From positions 1 to 64,000 of the forward strand of contig JAEWCQ010000017.1 in the NCBI GenBank assembly GCA_023390555.1: DNA of 64,000 bases, given 5' to 3'. This DNA comes from Bacillota bacterium. GTDB taxonomy: Bacteria > Bacillota > Clostridia > Lachnospirales > Lachnospiraceae. Of the stretch, positions 35,466 to 44,927 are shown one piece after another (within the stretch, counting starts at the first letter, position 1; each line of letters opens with the position of its first letter). Position numbers and translations under genes: made by a program. The notes under the pieces were generated by a model that was given only the letters and a program-made list of their open reading frames with translations, did no database searches and was not told where the DNA came from.

Positions 35466-36302
35466 ATGAAAACCATGACAACAAAAATAAATAAGACATT
35501 GTTATACCTGTTTTTAATACTGCTTTCCGTTCTTTGCCTCCTGCCTTTTTTGCTCATGATCGTGAATGCCACCAGAAGCGGTGTGGAAATTACAAAATCC
35601 TTCACACTGCTTCCGGGAAAAAGCCTGAAAGAAAACTGGGGGACGGTTTCGAATTATTTTAACCTGTTTCAGGGCTTTGCGAACAGCTTAAAGGTGGCAG
35701 TTCCGGCCACGATACTGACCGCTTACTTTTCTGCGATTACCGCATATGCGATGGCAATCTATAAATTTAAAGGAAACAGCCTGTTATTTAAGATCATCGT
35801 AGTGTTTATGATGATACCGGCACAGTTGAGCCTGATCGGTTTCTACAATTTGTGTACGAAACTGCATCTGGTCAACACCTACATCCCTTTGATCCTGCCG
35901 GCAGTCGCGGCACCGGGAATTGTATTCTTCCTGAGGCAGTATGTGCAGGCAACGCTCTCAAAGGCACTGCTGGAAGCTGCAAGAATCGACGGAGCAAATG
36001 AATTGCTGATCTTCCACAAAATTGTACTCCCAATCATGGCACCTGGTATTGCGACAATGTCCATCGGCGCGTTTATCGGTAACTGGAACAGTTACCTCGT
36101 TCCGTTGATCTTGCTCAATACACCGGATAAATTCACCTTACCGGTTATGATTGCTTCCCTGAATTCTTCCACTGATATACAGGCAAATCAGGGTGCCATA
36201 TATTTAGCAGTTGCAATTTCAGTAATCCCCATACTGGTTGTATTCTGCTTCTGCTCCAAATACATCATCAGCAGTATTTCTGCCGGCGGTGTTAAAGAAT
36301 AA
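35466..36302 (+). CDS. ABC sugar permease, MalG type
   Basis: A 278-residue permease, second half of the importer. It has six membrane segments and the EAA loop EAARIDGANELLIFHKIVLPIMAPG in the second half. AAAGGAGGATTAGC lies before the ATG. A hairpin follows 30 bases after the stop. Confidence 0.94.
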   Translation: MKTMTTKINKTLLYLFLILLSVLCLLPFLLMIVNATRSGVEITKSFTLLPGKSLKENWGTVSNYFNLFQGFANSLKVAVPATILTAYFSAITAYAMAIYKFKGNSLLFKIIVVFMMIPAQLSLIGFYNLCTKLHLVNTYIPLILPAVAAPGIVFFLRQYVQATLSKALLEAARIDGANELLIFHKIVLPIMAPGIATMSIGAFIGNWNSYLVPLILLNTPDKFTLPVMIASLNSSTDIQANQGAIYLAVAISVIPILVVFCFCSKYIISSISAGGVKE

Positions 36303-36333
36303 AAATCAATTTCACTCTCCTTATATAATAAAC

Positions 36334-36375
36334 AGCAAGACGATACTTCAGACAGGAGTATTGTCTTGCTATTTT
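36334..36375 (+). terminator. Hairpin after the importer genes (partial terminator)
   Basis: AGCAAGACGATACT and AGTATTGTCTTGCT form a 14-base stem with one G-U pair and a 9-base loop, then ATTTT. The T-run is short, so some read-through into the cupin and kinase genes is likely. This would give more importer than regulator mRNA. Confidence 0.75.
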
Positions 36376-36414
36376 CCATATCAGAACAACATGAAAGAAA
36401 TGAGGGCATTGCAT

Positions 36415-36840
36415 ATGACACCATTAAGAGAAACAGAAGAACTGGAAATCATTGATTTTCCGCAGGAAGATTATATGCCGCTGAAGGATTACGGGTCCTG
36501 GCGGGTAGCCGTTTTAAAATATTGCAAAAATACCGAGCTGTCCAGAATCGACTGGATGCAGAAACACAATGAGACCGATGAAGTATTTGTACTGCTGAAT
36601 GGGAGATGTACACTGATACTGGCAGAGGACGGAAAAATGCCCAATCATTTCAGAGCGATTGAAATGCAGCCGCACAGATTATATAATATAAAAAAAGGAA
36701 ACTGGCATAATCATATACTGGATGCGGACGGAGAGGTACTGATCGTGGAAAATCAGAACACCTCAGATGAAAATTCGCCGGTATATCGCATGACAGAACA
36801 GGATATTTCTCAGATGAGACAGGCTGTAAAGGCCTACTGA
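36415..36840 (+). CDS. Small cupin-fold protein
   Basis: A 141-residue protein whose middle (KHNETDEVFVLLNGRCTLIL, then PHRLYNIKKGNWHNHIL) has the two-motif layout of a cupin, with a metal-type His/Glu set. The frame opens at 36238, but the upstream part runs through the terminator hairpin and has no ribosome site. ATG 36415, behind GAGGG, fits better. An ATG at 36391 is an alternative. It could be a sugar epimerase/isomerase-like or ligand-sensing cupin in the glucan locus. Its reaction is unknown. Confidence 0.72.
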   Translation: MTPLRETEELEIIDFPQEDYMPLKDYGSWRVAVLKYCKNTELSRIDWMQKHNETDEVFVLLNGRCTLILAEDGKMPNHFRAIEMQPHRLYNIKKGNWHNHILDADGEVLIVENQNTSDENSPVYRMTEQDISQMRQAVKAY

Positions 36841-36865
36841 TTGAGGGCAGGGTAAGGAGAGAAGG

Positions 36866-38503
36866 ATGAAGCAGAGAATGATGGCGGTACTGATTGCGGT
36901 ATTGCTTGTGGTGGCATTGGGTTTGGCAGTCAGGGGCGGACTGAATTCTTCGAAACAAAAGGGAACAGCGGAGGAAACGGAGACAGGGGATGCCGGGACA
37001 CCGGGATGGCAGCTGCATGCCGATGATCCGGTCACACTGGACTGGTATGTGAATTACTCGTGGTTTACCTCAACCTGGGGAGAAAATCTGGTATCAAAGA
37101 CTATTACGGATGAAACCGGAGTCAGCATCAACTTTATCACACCGACCGGAAATGAATCGGAGAAGCTGAATGCGCTGATTGCATCGGATTCTCTGCCGGA
37201 TCTGATTACGATCGGCTGGTGGGAGCCGCAGGTAAACGAGATGATACAGGGCGACATGGTCTATGCCCTAAATGAACTGGCGGACAAATACGATATGTAT
37301 TTCTGGCAGGTGAGCAATCCGGAGACCGTGAACTGGTATACACAGGAGGATGGGAATATTTACAGCTATCCGAATTCTTCCTTTACTGCAACGGATTTAG
37401 AGGAGCATGACAACATCGGTTCCAATGAGACATTTCTGGTGCGCAAGGATATCTATGAGGCCATCGGAAGCCCGGATATGACAACAACGGAGGGTTTTAA
37501 AGCGGCTGTGGAAAAGGCGGCGCAGATGTTCCCGGAGGTAGATGGGGAACCACTGATTCCGGTCGGAGCCCATGTGTTTAACAATGAAGGGAATGTATCC
37601 TTTGACAAATATCTGATGAATTTCCTTGCGATTCCATATGAAAAGGATGGGAAGGTGTACGACCGGTATACGGATACGGACTACATCGCATGGCTGAAAA
37701 TGTTTCGTGAACTGGGACAGGAAGGGCTGCTTTTGGATGATATTTTTATCGATCAGCGGACACAGATGGAGGAAAAGCTCACACAAGGCAGATATTTCTG
37801 CATGATCTATCAGTATACCGACATGGCGGCACAGCAGAAAGAGCTGTATGCAAATGATCCCGACAGTATCTATATGGCGGTGGACGGACCGAAGAATGCA
37901 GCAGGAGATGATTATCAGCTGCCGACGACCGGTATCAACGGTTGGACGATTACCCTGATTTCAAAAAACTGCAGTCACCCGGACCGGGCAATCCAGTTTA
38001 TGGATTATCTGATGAGTGAGCATGGGCAGATGTTGACTTATCTTGGTGTGGAGGGAAAGACGTACGATATGGCAGACGGAAAACCGGTGATAAAGGAAGA
38101 CGTCCAGAAATTGCTTAATACGAACCGTACCACATACGATCAGCTGTATGGGGCAGACGATACCTACTGGATGCTGCAGAACAATGTCATACAGCTCCAG
38201 TGGAAGCAGGACTCCTCAGAACCGATGGCGCAGCTGGAAGAATGGTCTTATCCATATGCCATTTATAACGGACAGTATGATTCACTGCTCCCATCGGATT
38301 CCCAGGTGGCCCATGCGGATACGATGATAACGGAGTTGTGGAGTAAGACGCTTCCGGAACTTCTGCTGGCAGGTTCAGAAGAACAGTTCGACCAGATCCT
38401 TTCCGATTTCGTACAAAAACGGGAAGCACTTGGCTATGAAGATGTGGAACAGGTAAAAACGGAACTCATGATGGAAGCAAAGGAAAAGCTTGGACTAGAA
38501 TAA
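36866..38503 (+). CDS. Membrane-tethered solute-binding-like protein without lipobox
   Basis: A 545-residue family-1 solute-binding protein fold (VTLDWYVNYSWF, SDSLPDLITIGWW, late HPDRAIQFMDYLMSEHGQ). Unlike the first binding protein, its N-terminal hydrophobic segment (about 5-24) has no Cys, so it is either secreted by signal peptidase I or stays anchored by the uncut helix. It sits 16 bases upstream of the sensor kinase gene rather than with permeases. I infer a co-receptor role: ligand-loaded protein touching the kinase's outer domain. Plain transport use is the alternative. Confidence 0.82.
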   Translation: MKQRMMAVLIAVLLVVALGLAVRGGLNSSKQKGTAEETETGDAGTPGWQLHADDPVTLDWYVNYSWFTSTWGENLVSKTITDETGVSINFITPTGNESEKLNALIASDSLPDLITIGWWEPQVNEMIQGDMVYALNELADKYDMYFWQVSNPETVNWYTQEDGNIYSYPNSSFTATDLEEHDNIGSNETFLVRKDIYEAIGSPDMTTTEGFKAAVEKAAQMFPEVDGEPLIPVGAHVFNNEGNVSFDKYLMNFLAIPYEKDGKVYDRYTDTDYIAWLKMFRELGQEGLLLDDIFIDQRTQMEEKLTQGRYFCMIYQYTDMAAQQKELYANDPDSIYMAVDGPKNAAGDDYQLPTTGINGWTITLISKNCSHPDRAIQFMDYLMSEHGQMLTYLGVEGKTYDMADGKPVIKEDVQKLLNTNRTTYDQLYGADDTYWMLQNNVIQLQWKQDSSEPMAQLEEWSYPYAIYNGQYDSLLPSDSQVAHADTMITELWSKTLPELLLAGSEEQFDQILSDFVQKREALGYEDVEQVKTELMMEAKEKLGLE

Positions 38504-38519
38504 GCGGGGCGGTAGGAGC

Positions 38520-40364
38520 ATGAAAAGAGGACTGGAGAAACAATTCGGCGGATTAAAACTCAATATCAAATTCACACTGGTAATTTTATTGTTTGTCATT
38601 ATTCCGATTATCGTCTGCGGTGCGGTGCTGTTTTCCAACATGAGGCGGAATGTGGTCAATGAGAATGTCAATTATATGCAGTACACGATGGAACGCAATC
38701 AGGATAATATCCAGACAAACATCGATTCCGTCAATATGACCACACAGTTTTTTCTCAGCGATGCCGCGCTGCTGAATATACTGAACCGCTCCGTGACCGG
38801 TGAAACCATGACAACGGAAGAACTGATGCAGTTTTACAATACGGACATCGCTTCTCTGGAGCGGCTTGTTAACAATAATCCGCTGCTGTATGGGGTCCGT
38901 GTCTATGCGGTCAATGACAATGTGCAGGAGATGATGCCGATTCTTTATCGGAATTCCAGAATGAAGAAACTGTCCTGGGCGGAAAAGGAAAATTCTGCCG
39001 GTTGGAATTACAACTACCGGGATCTGATCTTTAACAATCTGGAACTGGATACCACTCGGAAAATCGTATCCCTCGTGACGCCGGTGACCGACTATGAGAA
39101 TGGAACGATCGGAACGATTGAAGCGGCAATGACCATGCAGAGCATGTTTCCGGCGCTCTATGAGGGAATGGAAAATGAATGGAGCTGTTTTGTCACGGAT
39201 GACGGAAATATATATTTCGGCGACAACGAACAGGAGAATTCCAGGCAGCTGATCGAAGCGGAGCTTGGGGATGATATCAGCAGAGATAAGATCACGACCT
39301 ATTTTAAAAAGAACGGTTCGCAGCAGCTGGTCATTTCCTACATGTATGTCCGGGAGCTTGGAGGAACACTGTTTTCGGTTCAGAATATCACGGAAAATAT
39401 CAACCGGGTATATCAGATGCGGAATATGTTCATCGCAGTCATGGTCGTGATTGCGGTCATGCTGACCTTTTTGATTAACCTGATCGTAAAGCACCTTCTG
39501 AAACGGTTTTATGCGATTTTAAAGTCCATCCGAAATGTACAGAAAGGAAATCTGGATATTGTCATCGAAGACTGCGGCACCGACGAAATGGGAGAACTCG
39601 GGACACAGATCAACAAGATGCTTTCGCGTATCCGCCAGCTGATGGACGATAATATCAAGCGGGAGATTCTGGTCAAGAATTCTGAAATACGGGCGTTGCA
39701 GAACCAGATCAATGCACATTTTATCTACAACGTCCTGGAATCGGTCAAAATGATGGCGGAGATCGATGAGGAATATGCGATTTCGGATGCCATTACGTCA
39801 CTGGGAAAACTGCTCCGCTACAGTATGAAATGGGTTTCCGGCAATGTGCTGGTGGAGGAAGAGCTGGAATATATCCGGAATTATCTTGCACTGATCAATC
39901 TGCGCTTTGATTATGAAATCTATCTCTCTTTGAACATTCCGGAACTTATTTTAAAGCAGGAGATTCCCAAAATGTCACTGCAGCCGGTTGTAGAAAATGC
40001 AATCTACCATGGAATTGAGCAGATGGCGGAAGATACTAATATTTATATCAAAGGCATACTTGACGGGGAAGACTGCATGATAGAGATTACGGATGCAGGA
40101 AAGGGTATGAGCGAAGAGGAAGTTGAGAATCTTCGGAAAAAAATAGCGGGTGAGATAGAGACAAGCGGCGGTTCCGGAAACGGAATCGGACTGAAAAATG
40201 TGCAGGACCGCATACACATGGCATTTGGGGAAGGATATGGAATCGGAATTGCTTCTATGCTGGGCTGTTATACGAAGATTCGCATCCGGATACCGTTAAA
40301 ACGCCATGTGGAGGAAAGCGGTCGTGCTGTGAAACGGAATCCGGACAGGGAGGCAGAAGTATGA
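38520..40364 (+). CDS. YesM-type sensor histidine kinase
   Basis: A 614-residue membrane kinase. TM1 is at about residues 20-41, an outer dCache-like region of about 260 residues follows, TM2 is at about 302-325, and then come a HAMP segment, the His_kinase domain and HATPase_c. The phospho-acceptor is His 400 in NQINAHFIYN, a variant of the usual NPHFLYN with Ala for Pro. ATP-binding motifs are VENAIYHG, DAGKGM and GNGIGLKN. It forms a pair with the response regulator, whose ATG overlaps its stop (ATGA). It probably senses glucan oligosaccharides with the upstream binding-like protein. Confidence 0.94.
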   Translation: MKRGLEKQFGGLKLNIKFTLVILLFVIIPIIVCGAVLFSNMRRNVVNENVNYMQYTMERNQDNIQTNIDSVNMTTQFFLSDAALLNILNRSVTGETMTTEELMQFYNTDIASLERLVNNNPLLYGVRVYAVNDNVQEMMPILYRNSRMKKLSWAEKENSAGWNYNYRDLIFNNLELDTTRKIVSLVTPVTDYENGTIGTIEAAMTMQSMFPALYEGMENEWSCFVTDDGNIYFGDNEQENSRQLIEAELGDDISRDKITTYFKKNGSQQLVISYMYVRELGGTLFSVQNITENINRVYQMRNMFIAVMVVIAVMLTFLINLIVKHLLKRFYAILKSIRNVQKGNLDIVIEDCGTDEMGELGTQINKMLSRIRQLMDDNIKREILVKNSEIRALQNQINAHFIYNVLESVKMMAEIDEEYAISDAITSLGKLLRYSMKWVSGNVLVEEELEYIRNYLALINLRFDYEIYLSLNIPELILKQEIPKMSLQPVVENAIYHGIEQMAEDTNIYIKGILDGEDCMIEITDAGKGMSEEEVENLRKKIAGEIETSGGSGNGIGLKNVQDRIHMAFGEGYGIGIASMLGCYTKIRIRIPLKRHVEESGRAVKRNPDREAEV

Positions 40365-41827
40365 AAACAGTTTTAATCGTGGAAGATGAAAAGATGATTC
40401 GCCAGGGAATTAAGACAATGGTACAGCGAAGCGGCGTTCCGGTGGAGGTCATTATGGAATGCAACAACGGGGAAACGGCGCTTGAAATACTGCGGGATCA
40501 GAAAATCGACGTCATGTTTACCGATATCCGCATGCCGAAGATGGATGGAATTGAATTGGTTCAGAAAATGCAGGAGTTAAAGCATAAACCGCTTACGGTA
40601 GCCGTCAGCGGATATGATGATTTTTCCTATGCGGTCGAAATGATGCGTCAGGGTGTGCGGGAGTATATTTTAAAACCCGTAGAGCGCCAGAAAATACAGG
40701 AAGTTCTGGAGAAACTGGAAGGGGAGATCCGGGACAGCCACAAAAGCGATCAGGCGAGCCTGAAGATCGGACATCAGCAGCTCAAATACCTGATGCTCGA
40801 TGAGAAAGTGACAAAAGAAGAGCTGTGTACACTGCAGGAGGAGTGTGATAAGAACTTCTGCCGGGGCAACTATTATGTATGCTGCCGCAATACCGGAAGA
40901 CTGGATAAGGCGCGTGACCAGTACATCTATCTGCAGAATGTGGAGGAAAATGATATTTTTATCGTGCCGGAAGATAATCTGGGGCTGCTTCTGAAGAATG
41001 AGCTGGTGCATGAATATGCAGGGATCAGTGCCAAGCACAGCGGGATTGGTGAACTGCCCGGCGCATACAAAGAAGCTCTGCGTGCAAGACATCAGGCGTT
41101 TTGTGTAAATCAGGAATCCGTGCGCTTTAACACCATGAACAAACGGATTCCAAAGCAGATGATGGAAGATGCGGCGAGAAGGATTGCACCGGAGGAACGC
41201 CTGCAAAGAGTGCAGCTGCTGGGCACGGATAAAACAGATGAGGTCATAAGGGTCTGGAACGGATTCTTTCATGCTGCAAAAAATGCAAGTCTGCAGGAGG
41301 GGGATTTTGAAACCGGAATCCAGCATTTTTTTGAGGACATTGCAAAGACGTATCGGAATATTCTGAGCGAAGAAATGGAAAAAATTAATGAACTGAGGGA
41401 AATCTGGAAGTTTTCCTGCCTCGATGATTACGAGGAGGAGTTCATGGATTGGCTGCTGGCATTTCATGATAAAATCAACAGCCAGTTTGACAGCAATAAA
41501 AATAAGCAGAAGATACAGCAGGCAGTTGCCTATATTCGGGATAATTATTTCAATGACCTGAATATGGCGGTCGTATCTAACTATATTTCCATGAACTACT
41601 CACTGTTTTCCTATTCGTTCAAGCAATATACCGGAAGTAATTTTGTCAACTATCTGAAAAATATCCGGATGGAGGAAGCGAAAAAACTTCTTGCCGAGAC
41701 CGATATGCGTGTCATTGAGATCAGCCAGAAGGTCGGCTACGATAATGAAAAGCATTTTATGAAAATATTCAAAAATTCCTGCGGTGTTTCTCCGAGTGAA
41801 TACCGGAAGAATATGAAACTCGAATAG
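40361..41827 (+). CDS. AraC-family response regulator
   Basis: A 488-residue regulator of the YesN type. The receiver domain has VEDE at the start, the phospho-acceptor Asp 55 in FTDIRMPKMDG, and KPVE with the conserved Lys. A central region of about 250 residues has no clear motif. The last 100 residues are two helix-turn-helix units of AraC type (NYISMNYSLFSYSFKQYTGSNF, KVGYDNEKHFMKIFK). When phosphorylated by the kinase it likely activates the importer and perhaps the hydrolase promoters. Confidence 0.95.
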   Translation: MKTVLIVEDEKMIRQGIKTMVQRSGVPVEVIMECNNGETALEILRDQKIDVMFTDIRMPKMDGIELVQKMQELKHKPLTVAVSGYDDFSYAVEMMRQGVREYILKPVERQKIQEVLEKLEGEIRDSHKSDQASLKIGHQQLKYLMLDEKVTKEELCTLQEECDKNFCRGNYYVCCRNTGRLDKARDQYIYLQNVEENDIFIVPEDNLGLLLKNELVHEYAGISAKHSGIGELPGAYKEALRARHQAFCVNQESVRFNTMNKRIPKQMMEDAARRIAPEERLQRVQLLGTDKTDEVIRVWNGFFHAAKNASLQEGDFETGIQHFFEDIAKTYRNILSEEMEKINELREIWKFSCLDDYEEEFMDWLLAFHDKINSQFDSNKNKQKIQQAVAYIRDNYFNDLNMAVVSNYISMNYSLFSYSFKQYTGSNFVNYLKNIRMEEAKKLLAETDMRVIEISQKVGYDNEKHFMKIFKNSCGVSPSEYRKNMKLE

Positions 41828-41872
41828 AAAAATGCACTGCTTTGCAATTTCCTGCAAGGCAGTGCATTTTTT
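41828..41872. terminator. Bidirectional terminator
   Basis: A long stem, AAAAATGCACTGCTTTGCA with TGCAAGGCAGTGCATTTTTT, with a short loop. It starts right after the response-regulator stop and also abuts the stop codon of the converging GGDEF gene, serving both. Confidence 0.93.
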
Positions 41873-43793
41873 ATGAATTCTTTCGAAAAACCGAGTGTTC
41901 TTTGCCTTTTTTCTGATAGTACATATTCTGGTCTGCAAGCCGGAACAGGTCATGGATCTGTTCCTCCGTGAAGCTGCTGTCCGGCAGGGCAGCGGCATAT
42001 CCGCTGCTGGCAGAAATATTATATTTTTTACTGCTCAGGCGGTTATAATTGTCCAGATATTTTCCGACATCGGCAATCAGGCGGTCTGCGTCCGTCTCAC
42101 TGTAGCCTCTGGTCAGCAGATAAAATTCGTCTCCGCTGAAGCGGGCACAGATGTCATCCGGTCTTGCGGAGTTTTCCAGCGCATGCCCGATGACCTGGAT
42201 GGCGAAATCGCCTTCCTCGTGTCCGTAATTATCATTGATTTGCTTGAGCTCATCCAGATCAAAGAGAAAGCAGGTAATGCGTTCGCGGTTTGAGATGGCG
42301 GCATGCAGCAGAAGAGCCCTGCGGTGATTATAGCCATGCTTATTATACAATCCGGTCAGGGCGTCTTTCATATAAATATCCTCCAACCGGTTCACCAGCA
42401 GTCCCGTGCTCTTGGCTTTACAGATGCTCTGGAGCATCTGATTGATATTCATCAGCCAGTGTACCAGCTGAAAATGGTATTCAATGCGGTTGTTTTCGTA
42501 AGCGAGCGCAACATAGCCGAATTCCCGATCTTCAAAAAACAGCGGTGTGTAGATATATGCAGATTCGGATTCCTTATAGATGTGCTCCGGGAGCAGAGAG
42601 GATTTCTTGAAACTGCACTCCGGAAGGCGTTTCCCCTCCCGCATGGCAAGCTTGACCAGAATCGTGTCCGCACTGATACGCTCCGCTTCATTCTCCGTAA
42701 TCTCCAGAATATGATTGGAAACGGAATCCCAGTTGGCGTAAAGGCACAGATAGAATTCCCTGCAGTGCTCGATTTCGCTGATATATTTTTCCAGCAGATC
42801 CGCCCCTTCGTCAATGTCACTGATTCCCTGAAATGCGGCCGACATGCGCATGGAACCCAGAATGGAATTCTCCAGATTCGTGATCCGTCCGGTCAGTTTT
42901 TGTGCAAAAAAGACGGGATTCGGATTGGAACATTTCTGACAGCCGCAGGAATTACCGATCATTGCGTGCGCCCTGACGGTCGTGACCGGAGGAATTTCCG
43001 CTCCCTGTATTCGGTGGATCAGCTGTTCCACGGCTGCGGTACCGAGCGTATATACAGGAAAGGAAACGGTTGTCAGAACCGGCGTCACATTGTGGCCGTC
43101 AGGTGTGTCGTCGCATCCGGTGATGGCGATGTCTTCCGGTATCTGGTAGCCGCTGGAAAAAGCAGCCATCATAAAAAGCAGAGCCATGCGGTCGTTGTAG
43201 CAGACAACGGCATCGAGCTTGCCCTTTTTCTCAAAAAAAGAAAGCGCGGTAGCAGCGGAATCATCGCTGTAGTTTCCGATAAAAACATCGTGAGAGCCAA
43301 CCGCCAGACCATTGTCCTTCATGGCACTTCGGAAAAAAGCCTCCCGCTGGTCTGAGAAGAATAATTCTTCCCTGCATCCCAGATAACAGATGCGTCGGTA
43401 TCCATGCTCAGAAATCAAGTGCTCGGTCAATTCTCTTGTCGTCGAATTGTTCTCCAGAGATATGGCCGGAAAATGCAGGTCATAGACAGCAATTTCAATA
43501 ATCGGACAGGTGCAGGATGCCTGCAGGTTCGCCAATATCTTTGATTTCAGTTCAGCGGATGGGTATGTTTCAGAAGCGAAAATCACACCATCCAGACTGT
43601 CATAGTTTGGAACACGCAAAATGCTCTCTTCCCCGATTCCATAGGTACCGAGATTCTCACCGTCCATCGATGTGAAAATCTCAGCCGTATATCCATATTC
43701 CAGTGCCCTGTCGATGATTCCCTGGCAGACCTGTCTCTGATAATAGCCAAAGATATGCGAAATAAAAACACCAATCCGTTTTGTATGATACAT
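41871..43793 (-). CDS. Diguanylate cyclase with cytosolic LacI-type sugar-binding domain
   Basis: A 640-residue soluble protein. Residues about 5-285 are a periplasmic-binding-protein/LacI-like ligand domain without the DNA-binding helix-turn-helix (RIGVFISHIFGYYQRQV, ITGCDDTPDG). A Cys pair SCGCQKC follows, then a GAF-like middle region, and a GGDEF domain from about 470. The active-site loop is SGDEF (553-557), a variant seen in active cyclases, with an inhibitory RxxD site (RPDD) five residues before it. It should make c-di-GMP in response to an internal sugar or sugar-like ligand. GGAGGT favours ATG 43793 over a TTG at 43799. Confidence 0.87.
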   Translation of the reverse strand: MYHTKRIGVFISHIFGYYQRQVCQGIIDRALEYGYTAEIFTSMDGENLGTYGIGEESILRVPNYDSLDGVIFASETYPSAELKSKILANLQASCTCPIIEIAVYDLHFPAISLENNSTTRELTEHLISEHGYRRICYLGCREELFFSDQREAFFRSAMKDNGLAVGSHDVFIGNYSDDSAATALSFFEKKGKLDAVVCYNDRMALLFMMAAFSSGYQIPEDIAITGCDDTPDGHNVTPVLTTVSFPVYTLGTAAVEQLIHRIQGAEIPPVTTVRAHAMIGNSCGCQKCSNPNPVFFAQKLTGRITNLENSILGSMRMSAAFQGISDIDEGADLLEKYISEIEHCREFYLCLYANWDSVSNHILEITENEAERISADTILVKLAMREGKRLPECSFKKSSLLPEHIYKESESAYIYTPLFFEDREFGYVALAYENNRIEYHFQLVHWLMNINQMLQSICKAKSTGLLVNRLEDIYMKDALTGLYNKHGYNHRRALLLHAAISNRERITCFLFDLDELKQINDNYGHEEGDFAIQVIGHALENSARPDDICARFSGDEFYLLTRGYSETDADRLIADVGKYLDNYNRLSSKKYNISASSGYAAALPDSSFTEEQIHDLFRLADQNMYYQKKGKEHSVFRKNS

Positions 43794-43931
43794 CCCCAAA
43801 TACCTCCAACGAAATTCTTATCCGTTCTTAAAATCCCTATGTCCTATTTTACGTGAAAAATGTAGATTTTACAATAGATTCGGGCTTTGAAATATGGTAA
43901 TATAAAAAATAAACCAAGGAGGAGCAGTGGA

Positions 43932-44915
43932 ATGCCAAAGTCATATAATCAGAAACTGAAACTTCTGTATCTCATGCAGATGCTGGCCGAGCGGACGGAT
44001 GAAGCACATCTTCTTTCTATGCAGGAGATTCTGGGCGGACTGTCCCAATATGGAATCACAGCAGAGCGTAAAAGTATCTATGATGATATACGGACCCTGC
44101 AGGATTACGGGATGGACATCCTGGTGACGTCCGGTAAAAATGGCGGCTATTACCTTGCAGGAAGGGATTTTGAACTGCCGGAACTGAAACTTCTGGTGGA
44201 TGCCGTGCAGTCCTCCAAATTTATTACAGAAAAGAAATCCAGAGAACTGATCGGAAAGCTGGAAAAGCTGGTCAGCCGTCACGAGGCAAAGCTGCTGAAC
44301 CGCCAGGTGGTAGTGACGAACCGCAATAAGACGATAAACGAGAATATTTACTATAATGTAGATATGATTTATAATGGAATTGCACAGAATGTAAAGATCC
44401 GTTTCCAATATTTTGAGTGGACCGTTTCAAAGGAGATGAAACTGCGGAAGGACGGCGGGTTTTATGAAGTCAGTCCGTGGATACTGACCTGGGATGATGA
44501 AAATTATTATCTGATCGCCTATGATGAAGAGGCGGGAATCATCAAGCATTTTCGTGTGGATAAGATGCTGAATATCGCGCTGACCGACACAACCCGGACA
44601 GGCAAGAGCCAGTTTGAAAACTTTGATATCGCCGGATATTCCAATAAGACTTTTGGGATGTTTGCCGGGGAAGAAGAGACTGTGACCCTGCTGTGTGAAA
44701 ACCGGCTGATCGGAATTATCATAGACCGGTTTGGACAGGAGGTACGCGTCCGCAAGATCGATGAAACGCATTTTCGAACAAGAATACATGTTGCACTCAG
44801 CCCGCAGTTTTATGGCTGGCTGTGCGGTCTTGGTTCCAATGTAAGGGTCGTGGAGCCGGAACACGTTGCACAATCATACCGGAACTATCTAAAGACGATT
44901 CTGGAGTGTTACTGA
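43932..44915 (+). CDS. WYL-domain transcriptional regulator
   Basis: A 327-residue regulator. The N-terminal 80 residues form a DeoR/HTH_11-like winged helix (LSQYGITAERKSIYDDIRTLQDYGM). The middle holds a WYL domain (VSPWILTWDDENYYLIAYDEEAG), which binds nucleotides or other ligands in known members, and a WCX-type C-terminus. AAGGAGGAGC selects ATG 43932 over the frame opening at 43887. It is divergent from the GGDEF gene and 12 bases from the next. Its target and ligand are unknown. Confidence 0.92.
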   Translation: MPKSYNQKLKLLYLMQMLAERTDEAHLLSMQEILGGLSQYGITAERKSIYDDIRTLQDYGMDILVTSGKNGGYYLAGRDFELPELKLLVDAVQSSKFITEKKSRELIGKLEKLVSRHEAKLLNRQVVVTNRNKTINENIYYNVDMIYNGIAQNVKIRFQYFEWTVSKEMKLRKDGGFYEVSPWILTWDDENYYLIAYDEEAGIIKHFRVDKMLNIALTDTTRTGKSQFENFDIAGYSNKTFGMFAGEEETVTLLCENRLIGIIIDRFGQEVRVRKIDETHFRTRIHVALSPQFYGWLCGLGSNVRVVEPEHVAQSYRNYLKTILECY

Positions 44916-44927
44916 AGGAGAGATAGG

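Noticed and set aside
36238..36414. N-terminal extension of the cupin gene to 36238
   Set aside because: The extension overlaps the end of the permease gene and the terminator hairpin, and has no ribosome site.
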